From: an uncultured Finegoldia sp.
GTDB lineage: Bacteria; Bacillota; Clostridia; Tissierellales; Peptoniphilaceae
Assembly: GCF_947252345.1 (NCBI RefSeq)
Contig: NZ_CAMXVC010000023.1
Coordinates: 1-31,504, forward strand
DNA length: 31,504 nucleotides
Reading direction: 5' to 3'
A program made the translations under genes and the position numbers. This document shows, piece after piece, positions 1 through 6,554 of this stretch. A model generated the notes under the pieces. The model had not been told where the DNA came from. It worked only from the letters and a program-made list of their open reading frames with translations, and ran no database searches. The stretch's first letter is position 1, and every line of letters begins with the position of its first letter.

Positions 1-22
1 AACCTGAAATTAATTTCAGGTT
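1..22. terminator. Palindromic hairpin, probable 3' end of an upstream gene
   Basis: The first 22 bases are a perfect inverted repeat (arms AACCTGAAAT and ATTTCAGGTT around TA). No clean T-run follows on the + strand, so it could be a weak or bidirectional terminator for a gene outside the window. The next 65 bases hold no gene. Confidence 0.4.
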
Positions 23-87
23 ATGCTTGACTTTTGTTAGCAGGTTTTTGTGGGATAAATTAGTCTGTGGTGTTGAAAAGCCGTTGT

Positions 88-116
88 TTGCAAACGGATA
101 AAATTTTTGGTACAAT
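88..116 (+). promoter_or_regulatory. Sigma-A promoter of the qrtT-queL unit
   Basis: TTGCAA (88-93), a 17-nt spacer and TACAAT (111-116). The expected start near 121-124 coincides with the first helix of the structured leader. The -35 box lies inside the palindrome GTTTGCAAAC (86-95), itself within CCGTT...AACGG (81-97), so a repressor could bind here. Confidence 0.65.
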
Positions 117-120
117 TACA

Positions 121-231
121 AATGCCTAGTTAAAACTGAACTTGTTTCAGGACTTGTTTGAGAGCTCCAAGTATAAAAAAACCAAGGCGTTATTTTTGAG
201 TTCTCCTATATTTTATTAGGAGGTTTTTTTA
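121..231 (+). promoter_or_regulatory. preQ1-I-like riboswitch leader with switchable hairpins
   Basis: The aptamer candidate spans 152-185. P1 is ACUUG (152-156) with CAAGU (168-172). The first loop base is U157 and the last is C167, matching the conserved ligand-contacting U and C of class-I preQ1 aptamers. An A-rich tail AUAAAAAAA (173-181) follows, and UUG (158-160) can pair with CAA (183-185) to close the H-type pseudoknot. Two helices compete downstream: GAGAGCUC (160-167) with GAGUUCUC (198-205), which uses aptamer bases, and CUCCUA (203-208) with UAGGAG (217-222). The second precedes seven T's and covers the ribosome binding site. Ligand binding would therefore favour the terminating/sequestering hairpin and turn the genes off. 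An outer helix (121-127/185-191) and a small hairpin CTGAA/TTCAG (136-150) are also possible. The class is known from literature; the fold here is by eye. Confidence 0.68.
203..230 (+). terminator. Expression-platform hairpin: terminator and/or SD sequestor
   Basis: CTCCTA (203-208) and TAGGAG (217-222) form a 6-bp stem with an 8-nt loop, followed by T224-T230. The 3' arm contains the ribosome binding site AGGAGG (218-223) of the TTG start at 232. One structure could thus block either transcription or translation; the sequence does not say which dominates. Confidence 0.6.
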
Positions 232-774
232 TTGAGAAAAACAAATACAAAATTATTGACTACTATTGCAATTTGCATTGCGATAAATTGTCTGGGTTCG
301 TTCGTCGCGGTTGCCACGAAAATCCCTCTGCTACTCGACCACATCGGTTCGATTATGGTGGTTATGTTGTTTGGATGGAAATACGCAGTTGTCACAGCTT
401 TTTTGTCATCTGTGATGAATCAAATTATGTTCGACCCTTTTGCACTTCCATTTGCACCGACGGGGATGTTGATGGTTTTTATGGTGGGAATCCTCCACGA
501 CAACGGATATTTCAAAAAATTCACCACGGTTGGCGCACTTTTGTTGGCGGTAATTCCGGGTGCGATTTTGGGAGCAATTATCCAGGGGTATATTTTCGGT
601 GGTGTGACGAGTTCCGGAAGCGATGTAATTGTGAGATTTATGATTAATATGGGGGTTAATCCTGCGGTTAGTTCGCTGGTTAACCAGTATTTTATGGAAT
701 TTTTCGATAGATTGATTTCATTTACAATCGTAAGTGCTATTTTGAGGAGAATAAATGCTGAATCGCTACGCTAA
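232..774 (+). CDS. qrtT: ECF transporter S component, probable queuine/preQ1 uptake (QrtT-like)
   Basis: A 180-residue, very hydrophobic protein with about five to six membrane segments and few charges, the size and pattern of ECF substrate-binding (S) subunits. These work with a shared EcfA/A'/T energising module, not present in this window. Translation starts at TTG 232, eight bases after AGGAGG 218-223. Substrate assignment comes from context: it overlaps by 20 nt a QueL-like radical-SAM gene and sits behind a preQ1-I-like leader. S components coupled to QueL are known queuine-salvage transporters in gut Clostridia. I am confident of the S-component class, less so of QrtT rather than another queuosine-precursor S protein. 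Confidence 0.7.
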   Translation: MRKTNTKLLTTIAICIAINCLGSFVAVATKIPLLLDHIGSIMVVMLFGWKYAVVTAFLSSVMNQIMFDPFALPFAPTGMLMVFMVGILHDNGYFKKFTTVGALLLAVIPGAILGAIIQGYIFGGVTSSGSDVIVRFMINMGVNPAVSSLVNQYFMEFFDRLISFTIVSAILRRINAESLR

Positions 775-1444
775 GATAGAAGAAAAATTGAAACGAGAGA
801 TTGTGCTTTTGAAGGGCAGACCTTGTTTTTGGGGCAAATGCGCTTTTTGTGATTACATTGAAGATAACATCAAGGACGAGGACGAAGCAGCAAGACAAAA
901 CAGAAACGTCCTACAAAATGTTACAGGCGAGTTCGGCGTCTTGGAGTGTATCAATTCGGGAAATGTGTTCGAGCTTCCCGAACAGACGAAAATCGACATC
1001 AGAAATTTGATTCACGAGAAAAACATCCACACGCTTGTTTTCGAGGCGCACTACATTTTCAAACACAGGCTCGACGAAATCAGGGAGTTTTTCGGTTGCG
1101 AGGTGTTGTTCAAGACGGGAATCGAATCGTTCGACTATGATTTCAGGGAAAATGTCCTCAACAAAAACGCGAAGTTCACTGACGTCAAAGAAGTGTCCGA
1201 TTATTTTGATTCTGCTTGTTTGATGGTTGGAATCAAAGGGCAGACGAGGGAAATGATTGAACGTGACATCGAGATTGGGCTTTCCAATTTCATGTGGATT
1301 ACGATAAATATTTTCATCAACAATTCGACATCTATTAAAAGAGACGAAGAACTTGTGAGGTGGTTTATCGACAAGCACTACGATTTGAAAGACAATCCAA
1401 AAGTTGAAATGCTAATACAAAACACCGATTTGGGAGTTGGTTAA
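755..1444 (+). CDS. queL: Radical-SAM protein, probable queuine lyase (QueL-like)
   Basis: A 229-residue single-domain protein. Near the N-terminus it carries a cysteine cluster C24-x4-C29-x2-C32 (GRPCFWGKCAFCDY), close to the radical-SAM CX3CX2C motif but with one extra residue. The remainder fits a short radical-SAM barrel without auxiliary cluster cysteines. QueL enzymes cleave queuine to release preQ1, which TGT can then insert into tRNA. I infer this role from size, the upstream S-component gene and the preQ1-like leader. The ATG at 755 has GAGGAG (744-749) five bases before it and overlaps the upstream gene by 20 nt, implying translational coupling. A different small radical-SAM family remains possible. 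Confidence 0.68.
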   Translation: MLNRYAKIEEKLKREIVLLKGRPCFWGKCAFCDYIEDNIKDEDEAARQNRNVLQNVTGEFGVLECINSGNVFELPEQTKIDIRNLIHEKNIHTLVFEAHYIFKHRLDEIREFFGCEVLFKTGIESFDYDFRENVLNKNAKFTDVKEVSDYFDSACLMVGIKGQTREMIERDIEIGLSNFMWITINIFINNSTSIKRDEELVRWFIDKHYDLKDNPKVEMLIQNTDLGVG

Positions 1445-1464
1445 TTCTCGGTCGGTGTTTTTTT
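1421..1464 (+). terminator. Intrinsic terminator of the qrtT-queL unit
   Basis: AACACCGA (1421-1428) pairs with TCGGTGTT (1452-1459), followed by T's to 1464. The 5' arm is inside the last codons of the radical-SAM gene and the stop codon lies in the loop. Confidence 0.75.
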
Positions 1465-1465
1465 C

Positions 1466-1494
1466 TTGACATTAATATATAATAATATTAGAAA
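1466..1494 (+). promoter_or_regulatory. Promoter of the lipoprotein gene, -10 uncertain
   Basis: A perfect TTGACA (1466-1471) directly follows the previous terminator's T-run. At 17 nt spacing the -10 would be TAGAAA (1489-1494). A perfect TATAAT at 1478-1483 is too close to pair with this -35. The AT-rich stretch makes the exact -10 ambiguous. Confidence 0.45.
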
Positions 1495-1511
1495 AAAAAC
1501 GGGAGGAAAAT

Positions 1512-2207
1512 ATGAACACAAAATTACTGAAAATAATGTTGGTGCTGATGAGTGTCGTTTTTGTTGTAGCTTGTGGCAAAAAAGAAGTAGAGCTGACAAA
1601 ACAACAGAAATTATACGTCGGAAATTACCTCGAGGAGGCATTCACAAATGTCGACACGCTACAAGATGGACGAGTTGAAAAACAGAGAGTTGCGAAAATC
1701 GCACAGAAATTCAACAAATCCAAAGATGCCGACACCTACAACTCAATCGACAATTTTTTCTACGGGGAAAGTTTTGAATCGCCACAGGATATATGCTTGA
1801 AGAAATTTATTCAGCATTTTCCAAGCGGGGATGTAACAAATGACAAGGACACCATCGACAAGCTAAAATCGTTTGAGGAATTTCAGCGATTCACAAAAGT
1901 AAAAAAAGATTCGAAGATTTTGAAGGTCGACAAGAATTTGGTCGATGGCGTGTTGTTAAAATACACCGAAATCTCATCAGATGCTCTCAAAGACAAGGAA
2001 GATGTGATTTATTTGATAGAGACCAACTCGTATTATTTTGCAGACGACATTGACGAAAAATGGGCTTTCGAGCCGGCTAGTTGCATTATAAAATCCGGCG
2101 AGATAATCTTGGAAGATGACATAAAATCACAGCTCAAATTGGACGAAAAAAACGGGGAGTTTTTCATCAAATCATTCGAAATTTCTCCAAATGCTTGTTG
2201 TGAATAG
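1512..2207 (+). CDS. Lipoprotein of unknown function
   Basis: A 231-residue protein with a lipoprotein signal peptide: basic N-terminus, hydrophobic stretch 8-19 and lipobox V-V-A-C with the lipidated cysteine at residue 21. The mature part is hydrophilic, rich in Lys, Asp and Glu, has no further membrane segment and matches no family I recognise. The start has GGGAGG (1501-1506) five bases before ATG 1512. It is monocistronic or reads into the small membrane-protein genes: no terminator follows and the next promoter's -35 overlaps its 3' end. It would be tethered to the outer face of the membrane. Confidence 0.75.
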   Translation: MNTKLLKIMLVLMSVVFVVACGKKEVELTKQQKLYVGNYLEEAFTNVDTLQDGRVEKQRVAKIAQKFNKSKDADTYNSIDNFFYGESFESPQDICLKKFIQHFPSGDVTNDKDTIDKLKSFEEFQRFTKVKKDSKILKVDKNLVDGVLLKYTEISSDALKDKEDVIYLIETNSYYFADDIDEKWAFEPASCIIKSGEIILEDDIKSQLKLDEKNGEFFIKSFEISPNACCE

Positions 2208-2226
2208 AGAAGTATTATGCTATAAT
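2198..2226 (+). promoter_or_regulatory. Promoter of the two small membrane-protein genes
   Basis: TTGTGA (2198-2203), a 17-nt spacer and a perfect TATAAT (2221-2226), preceded by an extended -10 TG (TGC). The -35 box is inside the last codons of the lipoprotein gene. Confidence 0.7.
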
Positions 2227-2263
2227 GTAATAAAAGGTACTATACAAAGCATAGGGAGGCATT

Positions 2264-2491
2264 ATGATTACTTTGGCACTTGTTACATTGATAGTTATTT
2301 TATCAATAGTTTTTGCAGCTATCTTGGGAGCTTTTGGATTGGTATTGGGATTAGTCGGAGCCATTGTAGGAATTTTAGTAGCAATTGGGGCAGTAGCGTT
2401 CTCGTTTTTGAAAGTTTTCATAAAAATAGCGATAGTAGTTTTGGTAATTAGATTTATTTACAGAAGATTTTTAGTAAAAGAAGAGATATAA
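2264..2491 (+). CDS. Small membrane protein, 75 aa, unknown
   Basis: Almost the whole chain is hydrophobic, consistent with two membrane segments (about residues 3-23 and 25-63, possibly split again). It has Gly/Ala-rich small-residue packing in the first half and a short basic tail (FIYRRFLVKEE). The ribosome binding site GGGAGG (2254-2259) is four bases from ATG 2264. It has its own strong promoter and is followed by a second, even smaller membrane protein 12 nt downstream. I recognise no family. Holin-like, stress-membrane or toxin-like roles are all conceivable and none is supported. Confidence 0.65.
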   Translation: MITLALVTLIVILSIVFAAILGAFGLVLGLVGAIVGILVAIGAVAFSFLKVFIKIAIVVLVIRFIYRRFLVKEEI

Positions 2492-2503
2492 AGGAAGTGG
2501 AGT

Positions 2504-2677
2504 ATGGATAACAAATATTTGAAATACATTTTGTATATATTCTTGGCTATTTTGGCTTTGAATATATTGATGGGAATTATGGGAATAACTGTCAGCATAT
2601 TGAAATTCTTGATGAAAATTTTCATAGTTTTAGTTATCATAGGATTTGTTTCAGAATTTTTCAAAAAAAATCGATAA
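2504..2677 (+). CDS. Small membrane protein, 57 aa, unknown
   Basis: A short ORF (ATG 2504, TAA 2675-2677) beginning MDNKYLKYILYIFLAI and ending EFFKKNR. Two hydrophobic stretches (about residues 8-32 and 39-49) separated by a Lys-containing turn suggest a hairpin membrane protein. AAGGAAG (2491-2497) lies six bases upstream, and the gene sits 12 nt after the previous one and directly before a strong terminator. That terminator and the ribosome binding site support a real gene. No family recognised. Confidence 0.6.
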   Translation: MDNKYLKYILYIFLAILALNILMGIMGITVSILKFLMKIFIVLVIIGFVSEFFKKNR

Positions 2678-2690
2678 TTAATAGACTGAG

Positions 2691-2734
2691 CACCGAGTAC
2701 AAGAATCAACTGAAGATTGTGCTTGGTGTTTTTT
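2691..2734 (+). terminator. Strong intrinsic terminator
   Basis: CACCGAGTACAA (2691-2702) pairs over 12 bp (two G-U pairs) with TTGTGCTTGGTG (2717-2728), followed by six T's. It ends the lipoprotein/small membrane-protein region. Confidence 0.85.
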
Positions 2735-2785
2735 GTGTGAGCTTTTCGACACGGCTACAATGTGAATTTTAAAGATTATTTTTTA

Positions 2786-2814
2786 TTGCAATTTACATTG
2801 TGGTATAGGATAAT
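2786..2814 (+). promoter_or_regulatory. Promoter of the S11 peptidase gene
   Basis: TTGCAA (2786-2791), a 17-nt spacer and GATAAT (2809-2814), about 20 nt before the start codon. Confidence 0.55.
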
Positions 2815-2833
2815 TAGAGTACAGAGGTGAATT

Positions 2834-3772
2834 ATGAAAAAATACAAGCGTACATTATTTTTAATTCTTGGAGCCATTCTTTTGGTGTTCTGTTTTTTCT
2901 TATTGAACTTGCGTGGCTATAGAATTTTACAATCCCGAACTTTTAGAAAATTTTACGACAGAATTGATTTCAAATTAGACACTAATGAGTTGAAGATTCC
3001 CGAAGACGCACTTGCTTTTTCGGTGTATGACATAAATCAAGAAAAATATTTGTTTTATGAAGGCGGTGGACAATTACCTACAGTTGCGAGCTTGTCGAAG
3101 CTTTTTGCGATTGATTACGCACTAACAAAGGTAAAATTAGATGACACCATCGAAGTAAACCGAGAATTGCTAGCACTTGTTCCCGAAGGCTCATCGCTAG
3201 CTCATTTGAAAGTCGGAAAGTACACAGCCGAGCAAATAATGCAGGCTATGCTTGTGCCATCTGGAAATGATGCGGCTTATGCACTGGCATACAATATTGG
3301 CAAAAAAGACTTGGGAGATGGTTACAGTGCAAAAAAATATGTGAATTATTTTGTAAAAAATCTCAGCAAGTACCTCGCAGATGAAGGTTACAATAAAACC
3401 CATTTGTTCGATCCGAGTGGATTTTCCATACTGGCAGATACCAATTTAAAAGATATCAACAGAGTAACGCTTAAGCTTATTGATTACGATTTTGTCAAAA
3501 AATGTATGGGCAAGAGTTATTTTACAATCCAAACTGCTCAGGGAGAAATGACTTGGAAAAACACCAACGAATTTTTGGATCCTAAGTCAGCGTTTTACAA
3601 CGAAAATGTAAAAGGCGTCAAGACGGGCACGATGGCATCGTCCTACAACATTGTCGTCTTGTACGAGAAAAACGGAAAGAAGTATCTCATAACTTGTCTT
3701 GCATCGCACACAAATGAAGACAGGTATAAGGCTGTGCAGGCGGCGATCAACACTATTATAAACAAAAAATAA
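2834..3772 (+). CDS. Membrane-anchored D-alanyl-D-alanine carboxypeptidase (S11 family)
   Basis: A 312-residue low-molecular-weight penicillin-binding protein that would trim D-Ala from peptidoglycan stem peptides outside the cell. A basic N-terminus and one hydrophobic segment (about 7-26) anchor it. The three active-site motifs are intact: S86-L-S-K89 (nucleophile and base), S143-G-N145 and K263-T-G265. The chain ends about 50 residues after KTG, so the C-terminal PBP5_C domain of classical DacA/DacF is missing. GAGGTG (2824-2829) precedes the ATG by four bases. A second S11 enzyme with a longer C-terminus lies at 6555. I see no terminator between this gene and the serS T-box promoter. Confidence 0.88.
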   Translation: MKKYKRTLFLILGAILLVFCFFLLNLRGYRILQSRTFRKFYDRIDFKLDTNELKIPEDALAFSVYDINQEKYLFYEGGGQLPTVASLSKLFAIDYALTKVKLDDTIEVNRELLALVPEGSSLAHLKVGKYTAEQIMQAMLVPSGNDAAYALAYNIGKKDLGDGYSAKKYVNYFVKNLSKYLADEGYNKTHLFDPSGFSILADTNLKDINRVTLKLIDYDFVKKCMGKSYFTIQTAQGEMTWKNTNEFLDPKSAFYNENVKGVKTGTMASSYNIVVLYEKNGKKYLITCLASHTNEDRYKAVQAAINTIINKK

Positions 3773-3865
3773 GAGATTAAAGCAGATTGGCGTTTTTGAA
3801 GATATTCGTGCGAAATTCTATCATGAATATAAAAAAATCAAAAAATGTTGTAAACAACCCCTACA

Positions 3866-3895
3866 TTGACACGACAACATTGTTTGTGGTAAAAT
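3866..3895 (+). promoter_or_regulatory. Promoter of the serS T-box transcript
   Basis: Perfect TTGACA (3866-3871), an 18-nt spacer and TAAAAT (3890-3895) with an extended -10 TG (TGG, 3887-3889). Transcription would start near 3902. Confidence 0.7.
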
Positions 3896-3901
3896 ATACA
3901 T

Positions 3902-4094
3902 TAATAAAAATGAATATTGCAGATGATGAAGACTTAGTAATTATTGGAGTATTTCAGAGAGCTTATGGCTGGTGAAAATAAGTATACGAAAATAATGAAT
4001 CTACCTTCGATGCGTTATTAATTGAGAGAGCTTATGCTAATTAGGGTGGCAGTCGCGGAAACGTAATTTTCGTCCCTTGGGTATGAGTTTTTTT
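3902..4094 (+). promoter_or_regulatory. T-box leader, serine-specific
   Basis: The conserved T-box signature AGGGTGGCAGTCGCGG lies at 4044-4059, and Stem I signatures (AGAGAGCTTATGGCTGGTGAAA) run from about 3957. The candidate specifier is the serine codon UCU at 4000-4002, preceded by GAA and followed by A. The bulge reads UGGC (4047-4050); its C would pair with a G discriminator base, the usual one in tRNA-Ser, so two independent elements agree with serS. The 3' half CGTCCCTT (4071-4078) can pair with AGGG to form the antiterminator. The terminator is less clear: the best helix I find before the T-run (4088-4094) is CTTATGCT (4031-4038) with GGTATGAG (4080-4087), rich in G-U pairs. Confidence 0.88.
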
Positions 4095-4116
4095 ATTGTT
4101 TTATAAGGAGTTAGTT

Positions 4117-5382
4117 ATGTTAGATATCAAAAGAATAAGAAAAAATCCACAAGAAATTATCGATGCACTAAAAAAAAGAAGAGGAGAATATCCAATTCAA
4201 AAACTTTTGGATACAGACGAAAAAAGACGTGAAGTTATTCAAAAAGTTGAAGCAATGAAGGCGGAACAAAACAAAATCTCGAAACAAGTTCCTCAAATGA
4301 AGAAAAATGGCGAAGACACGACTGAACTTTTTCTTGATTTGAAGAAATTGTCCGACGATATCAAATCTTTGGATGACGAGTTGAAAAACATCGACGACAA
4401 AATAAACGAATACTTGATGGAAATTCCAAACACGCCGAACAAGGACGTTCCGATTGGACTTGACGACACTGAAAACTTGGAAATGAGAAAATGGGGCGAG
4501 CCTCGTAAGTTTGATTTCGATATAAAAGCTCACTGGGATTTGGGCGTTGACTTGGATATTTTGGATTTCGAAAGGGCGACTAAGATTTCAAAATCAAGAT
4601 TTTCTGTGTTCAAGGGAAAAGGTGCGAGACTTGAAAGAGCTTTGATGAATTTTATGGTGGATCTTCATACAGAAAAACAAGGCTACACTGAAGTCAACAC
4701 TCCTGTTTTGATGAGCCCATCTGCAATGAGAGGAACTGGTCAAATTCCAAAATTCAGAGAAGATATGTTTTACTGCGAAAAGGACGATATGTTCCTAGCG
4801 CCTACTGCGGAAGTTCCAGTGACTAATTTGTTGGCAGGAGAAATTTTGGAACAAGGAAGCTTGCCAATTTATTACACAGCGTTCACTCAATGTTTCAGAA
4901 GAGAAGCCGGAAGTGCTGGACGTGACACGAGAGGGTTGATAAGAAATCACCAATTTGAAAAAGTTGAAATGGTGAAATTCGTAGAGCCTTCGACAAGTTA
5001 TGACGAGTTGGAAAAATTGACAAACAATGCAGAAGAAATCTTGCAATTGTTGGAAATTCCATACAGAGTTGTCAGACTTTGCTCGGGAGATTTGGGATTT
5101 TCATCTGCAATGACTTACGACATCGAAGTGTGGATGCCAAGCTACAACAGATACGTCGAAATATCAAGCTGTTCAAACTTCGAGGATTTCCAAGCTAGAC
5201 GTGCGAATATAAGATATCGTGACGAAAACAATAAACCACAATACATTCACACATTAAACGGGTCAGGACTAGCGATAGGTCGTTGCTTTGCAGCAGTAAT
5301 AGAAAACTATCAACAAGCTGCTGGTTCAATAAAAATTCCGAAAGTGCTACAAAAATACACAGGATTTGATATAATAGACTAG
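4117..5382 (+). CDS. serS: Seryl-tRNA synthetase
   Basis: A 421-residue class II aminoacyl-tRNA synthetase charging tRNA-Ser in the cytoplasm. Residues 1-100 form the charged, coiled-coil tRNA-binding arm (long Lys/Glu heptads). Motif 1 lies near GYTEVNTPVL (189-198), the serine-binding TAE at 230-232, motif 2 from F260-R-R-E-A-G through the RNHQF segment at 276-280, and motif 3 near NGSGLAIGR (381-389). Length is normal. I start at ATG 4117, six bases after AAGGAG (4105-4110); an upstream in-frame start at 4096 would precede that site and add seven non-conserved residues. The serine T-box leader directly upstream confirms the identity and predicts induction when uncharged tRNA-Ser accumulates. 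Confidence 0.97.
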   Translation: MLDIKRIRKNPQEIIDALKKRRGEYPIQKLLDTDEKRREVIQKVEAMKAEQNKISKQVPQMKKNGEDTTELFLDLKKLSDDIKSLDDELKNIDDKINEYLMEIPNTPNKDVPIGLDDTENLEMRKWGEPRKFDFDIKAHWDLGVDLDILDFERATKISKSRFSVFKGKGARLERALMNFMVDLHTEKQGYTEVNTPVLMSPSAMRGTGQIPKFREDMFYCEKDDMFLAPTAEVPVTNLLAGEILEQGSLPIYYTAFTQCFRREAGSAGRDTRGLIRNHQFEKVEMVKFVEPSTSYDELEKLTNNAEEILQLLEIPYRVVRLCSGDLGFSSAMTYDIEVWMPSYNRYVEISSCSNFEDFQARRANIRYRDENNKPQYIHTLNGSGLAIGRCFAAVIENYQQAAGSIKIPKVLQKYTGFDIID

Positions 5383-5409
5383 TAAATTAAAATTATGATA
5401 GGAAAAGAA

Positions 5410-6546
5410 ATGAAGGCTTATATAATCGCTAGGGGATATCCTACGGATAAATACAAAATGAATGGAATATTTGAATTGGATCAGGCAATCGCCCTCGCCA
5501 AAAAAGGCGTCGATGTTGTGTTGATTGCACTTGATTTGAGGTCTATTCGACGTTTTCGAAAATACAAAAGTGAATATTTCATCAGAGACAATGTAAAAGT
5601 GTATTCGTTCCATTTCCCAATCGGAAGATATATAATCAAAAGCCTTTATGACTTTTCTTATGTGGTGTTGAGACATTTCTACAAAAAAGTTGAGCAAATC
5701 GAGGGCAAACCCGATGTGATTCACACTTATTTTACAGACCAGGGCTACTACACATCGAAGCTTTGCCGTGAGATGAACATCCCATTTGTTCTAACGGAAT
5801 GTAACTCCGTTGTCAACCAAGATGTAATCAAACCTCGCTACAAAAAAATCGCTCAGGAAACATACGACAGAACGGACGGATTGATAACCGTCAGTCCTAA
5901 ATTCAAAGAGAAAATCAAACGTGAATTTGGCAAGGATTCCACAGAGATTGCGATTATTCCCAATCTCACGATTTTTCAAAATAACGAAAATTTCAAACGT
6001 GGAGAAATCTTCAACATCGTGTCGACTGGCAATGTAATCACGACAAAAGGGCCGAAAGAATTGATAGAAGCGTTTAATCTTGCGTTTGCCCACGACAAGA
6101 AAATTCGATTGACGATTTTTGGTGATGGATTTTTGAGAAAACCGTTGTTGAAAATGGTTGAAAAATTGAATATATCGGACCAAGTATTTCTTCCTGGCTC
6201 CACCAGAAGGGAAAAAATCGTAGAAGCGTACAACAACGCTGATATGTTTTGCTTGTATTCTTATTCGGAGACATTTGGACTGGCTTATTTGGAAGCATTG
6301 TCTGCTGGTCTTCCGGTGGTTGCGAGCAAGTGCGGTGGGCCTGAACATTTAATCAACGAAGAAAACGGAGTACTAGTCGACAGATTTGACGTTGAGAAGT
6401 TAGCTGGTGCGTTGAAATATATGCACGACAATATCGACAAATACGACAGAGCTAAAATTTCACACGACATTAAAGAAGTTTATTCTGAAGAAAAAATTAC
6501 AGATGATGTAATAAAGGTGTACAAAGAAGTTATATCGAAAAGATGA
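5410..6546 (+). CDS. GT4-family (GT-B fold) glycosyltransferase
   Basis: About 378 residues with the two-Rossmann GT-B layout. The N-terminal acceptor domain is followed by a C-terminal donor-binding domain starting near STGNVITTKGPKELIEAF (205-222) and carrying the family's EX7E signature E287-TFGLAYL-E295, then the GGPEHLI segment. This resembles glycosyltransferases that add sugars to lipid-linked glycans, glycolipids or exopolysaccharide; the substrate cannot be read from sequence. No signal peptide, so it acts at the cytoplasmic face. I start at ATG 5410, six bases after AGGA (5400-5403); ATG 5395 is in frame but lacks a site. It follows serS by 27 nt without a terminator. Confidence 0.85.
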   Translation: MKAYIIARGYPTDKYKMNGIFELDQAIALAKKGVDVVLIALDLRSIRRFRKYKSEYFIRDNVKVYSFHFPIGRYIIKSLYDFSYVVLRHFYKKVEQIEGKPDVIHTYFTDQGYYTSKLCREMNIPFVLTECNSVVNQDVIKPRYKKIAQETYDRTDGLITVSPKFKEKIKREFGKDSTEIAIIPNLTIFQNNENFKRGEIFNIVSTGNVITTKGPKELIEAFNLAFAHDKKIRLTIFGDGFLRKPLLKMVEKLNISDQVFLPGSTRREKIVEAYNNADMFCLYSYSETFGLAYLEALSAGLPVVASKCGGPEHLINEENGVLVDRFDVEKLAGALKYMHDNIDKYDRAKISHDIKEVYSEEKITDDVIKVYKEVISKR

Positions 6547-6554
6547 GGTGAGAA

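Noticed and set aside
911..1378. 155-residue antisense ORF opposite the radical-SAM gene
   Set aside because: Mirror frame of a well-supported gene, no promoter or ribosome binding site on the minus strand.
2191..2451. 86-residue ORF overlapping the 75-aa membrane protein gene
   Set aside because: Different frame with no ribosome binding site; it begins upstream of the mapped promoter's -10.
3787..3975. 62-residue ORF upstream of serS
   Set aside because: It runs across the T-box promoter and Stem I, has no ribosome binding site, and its end is dictated by T-box sequence.
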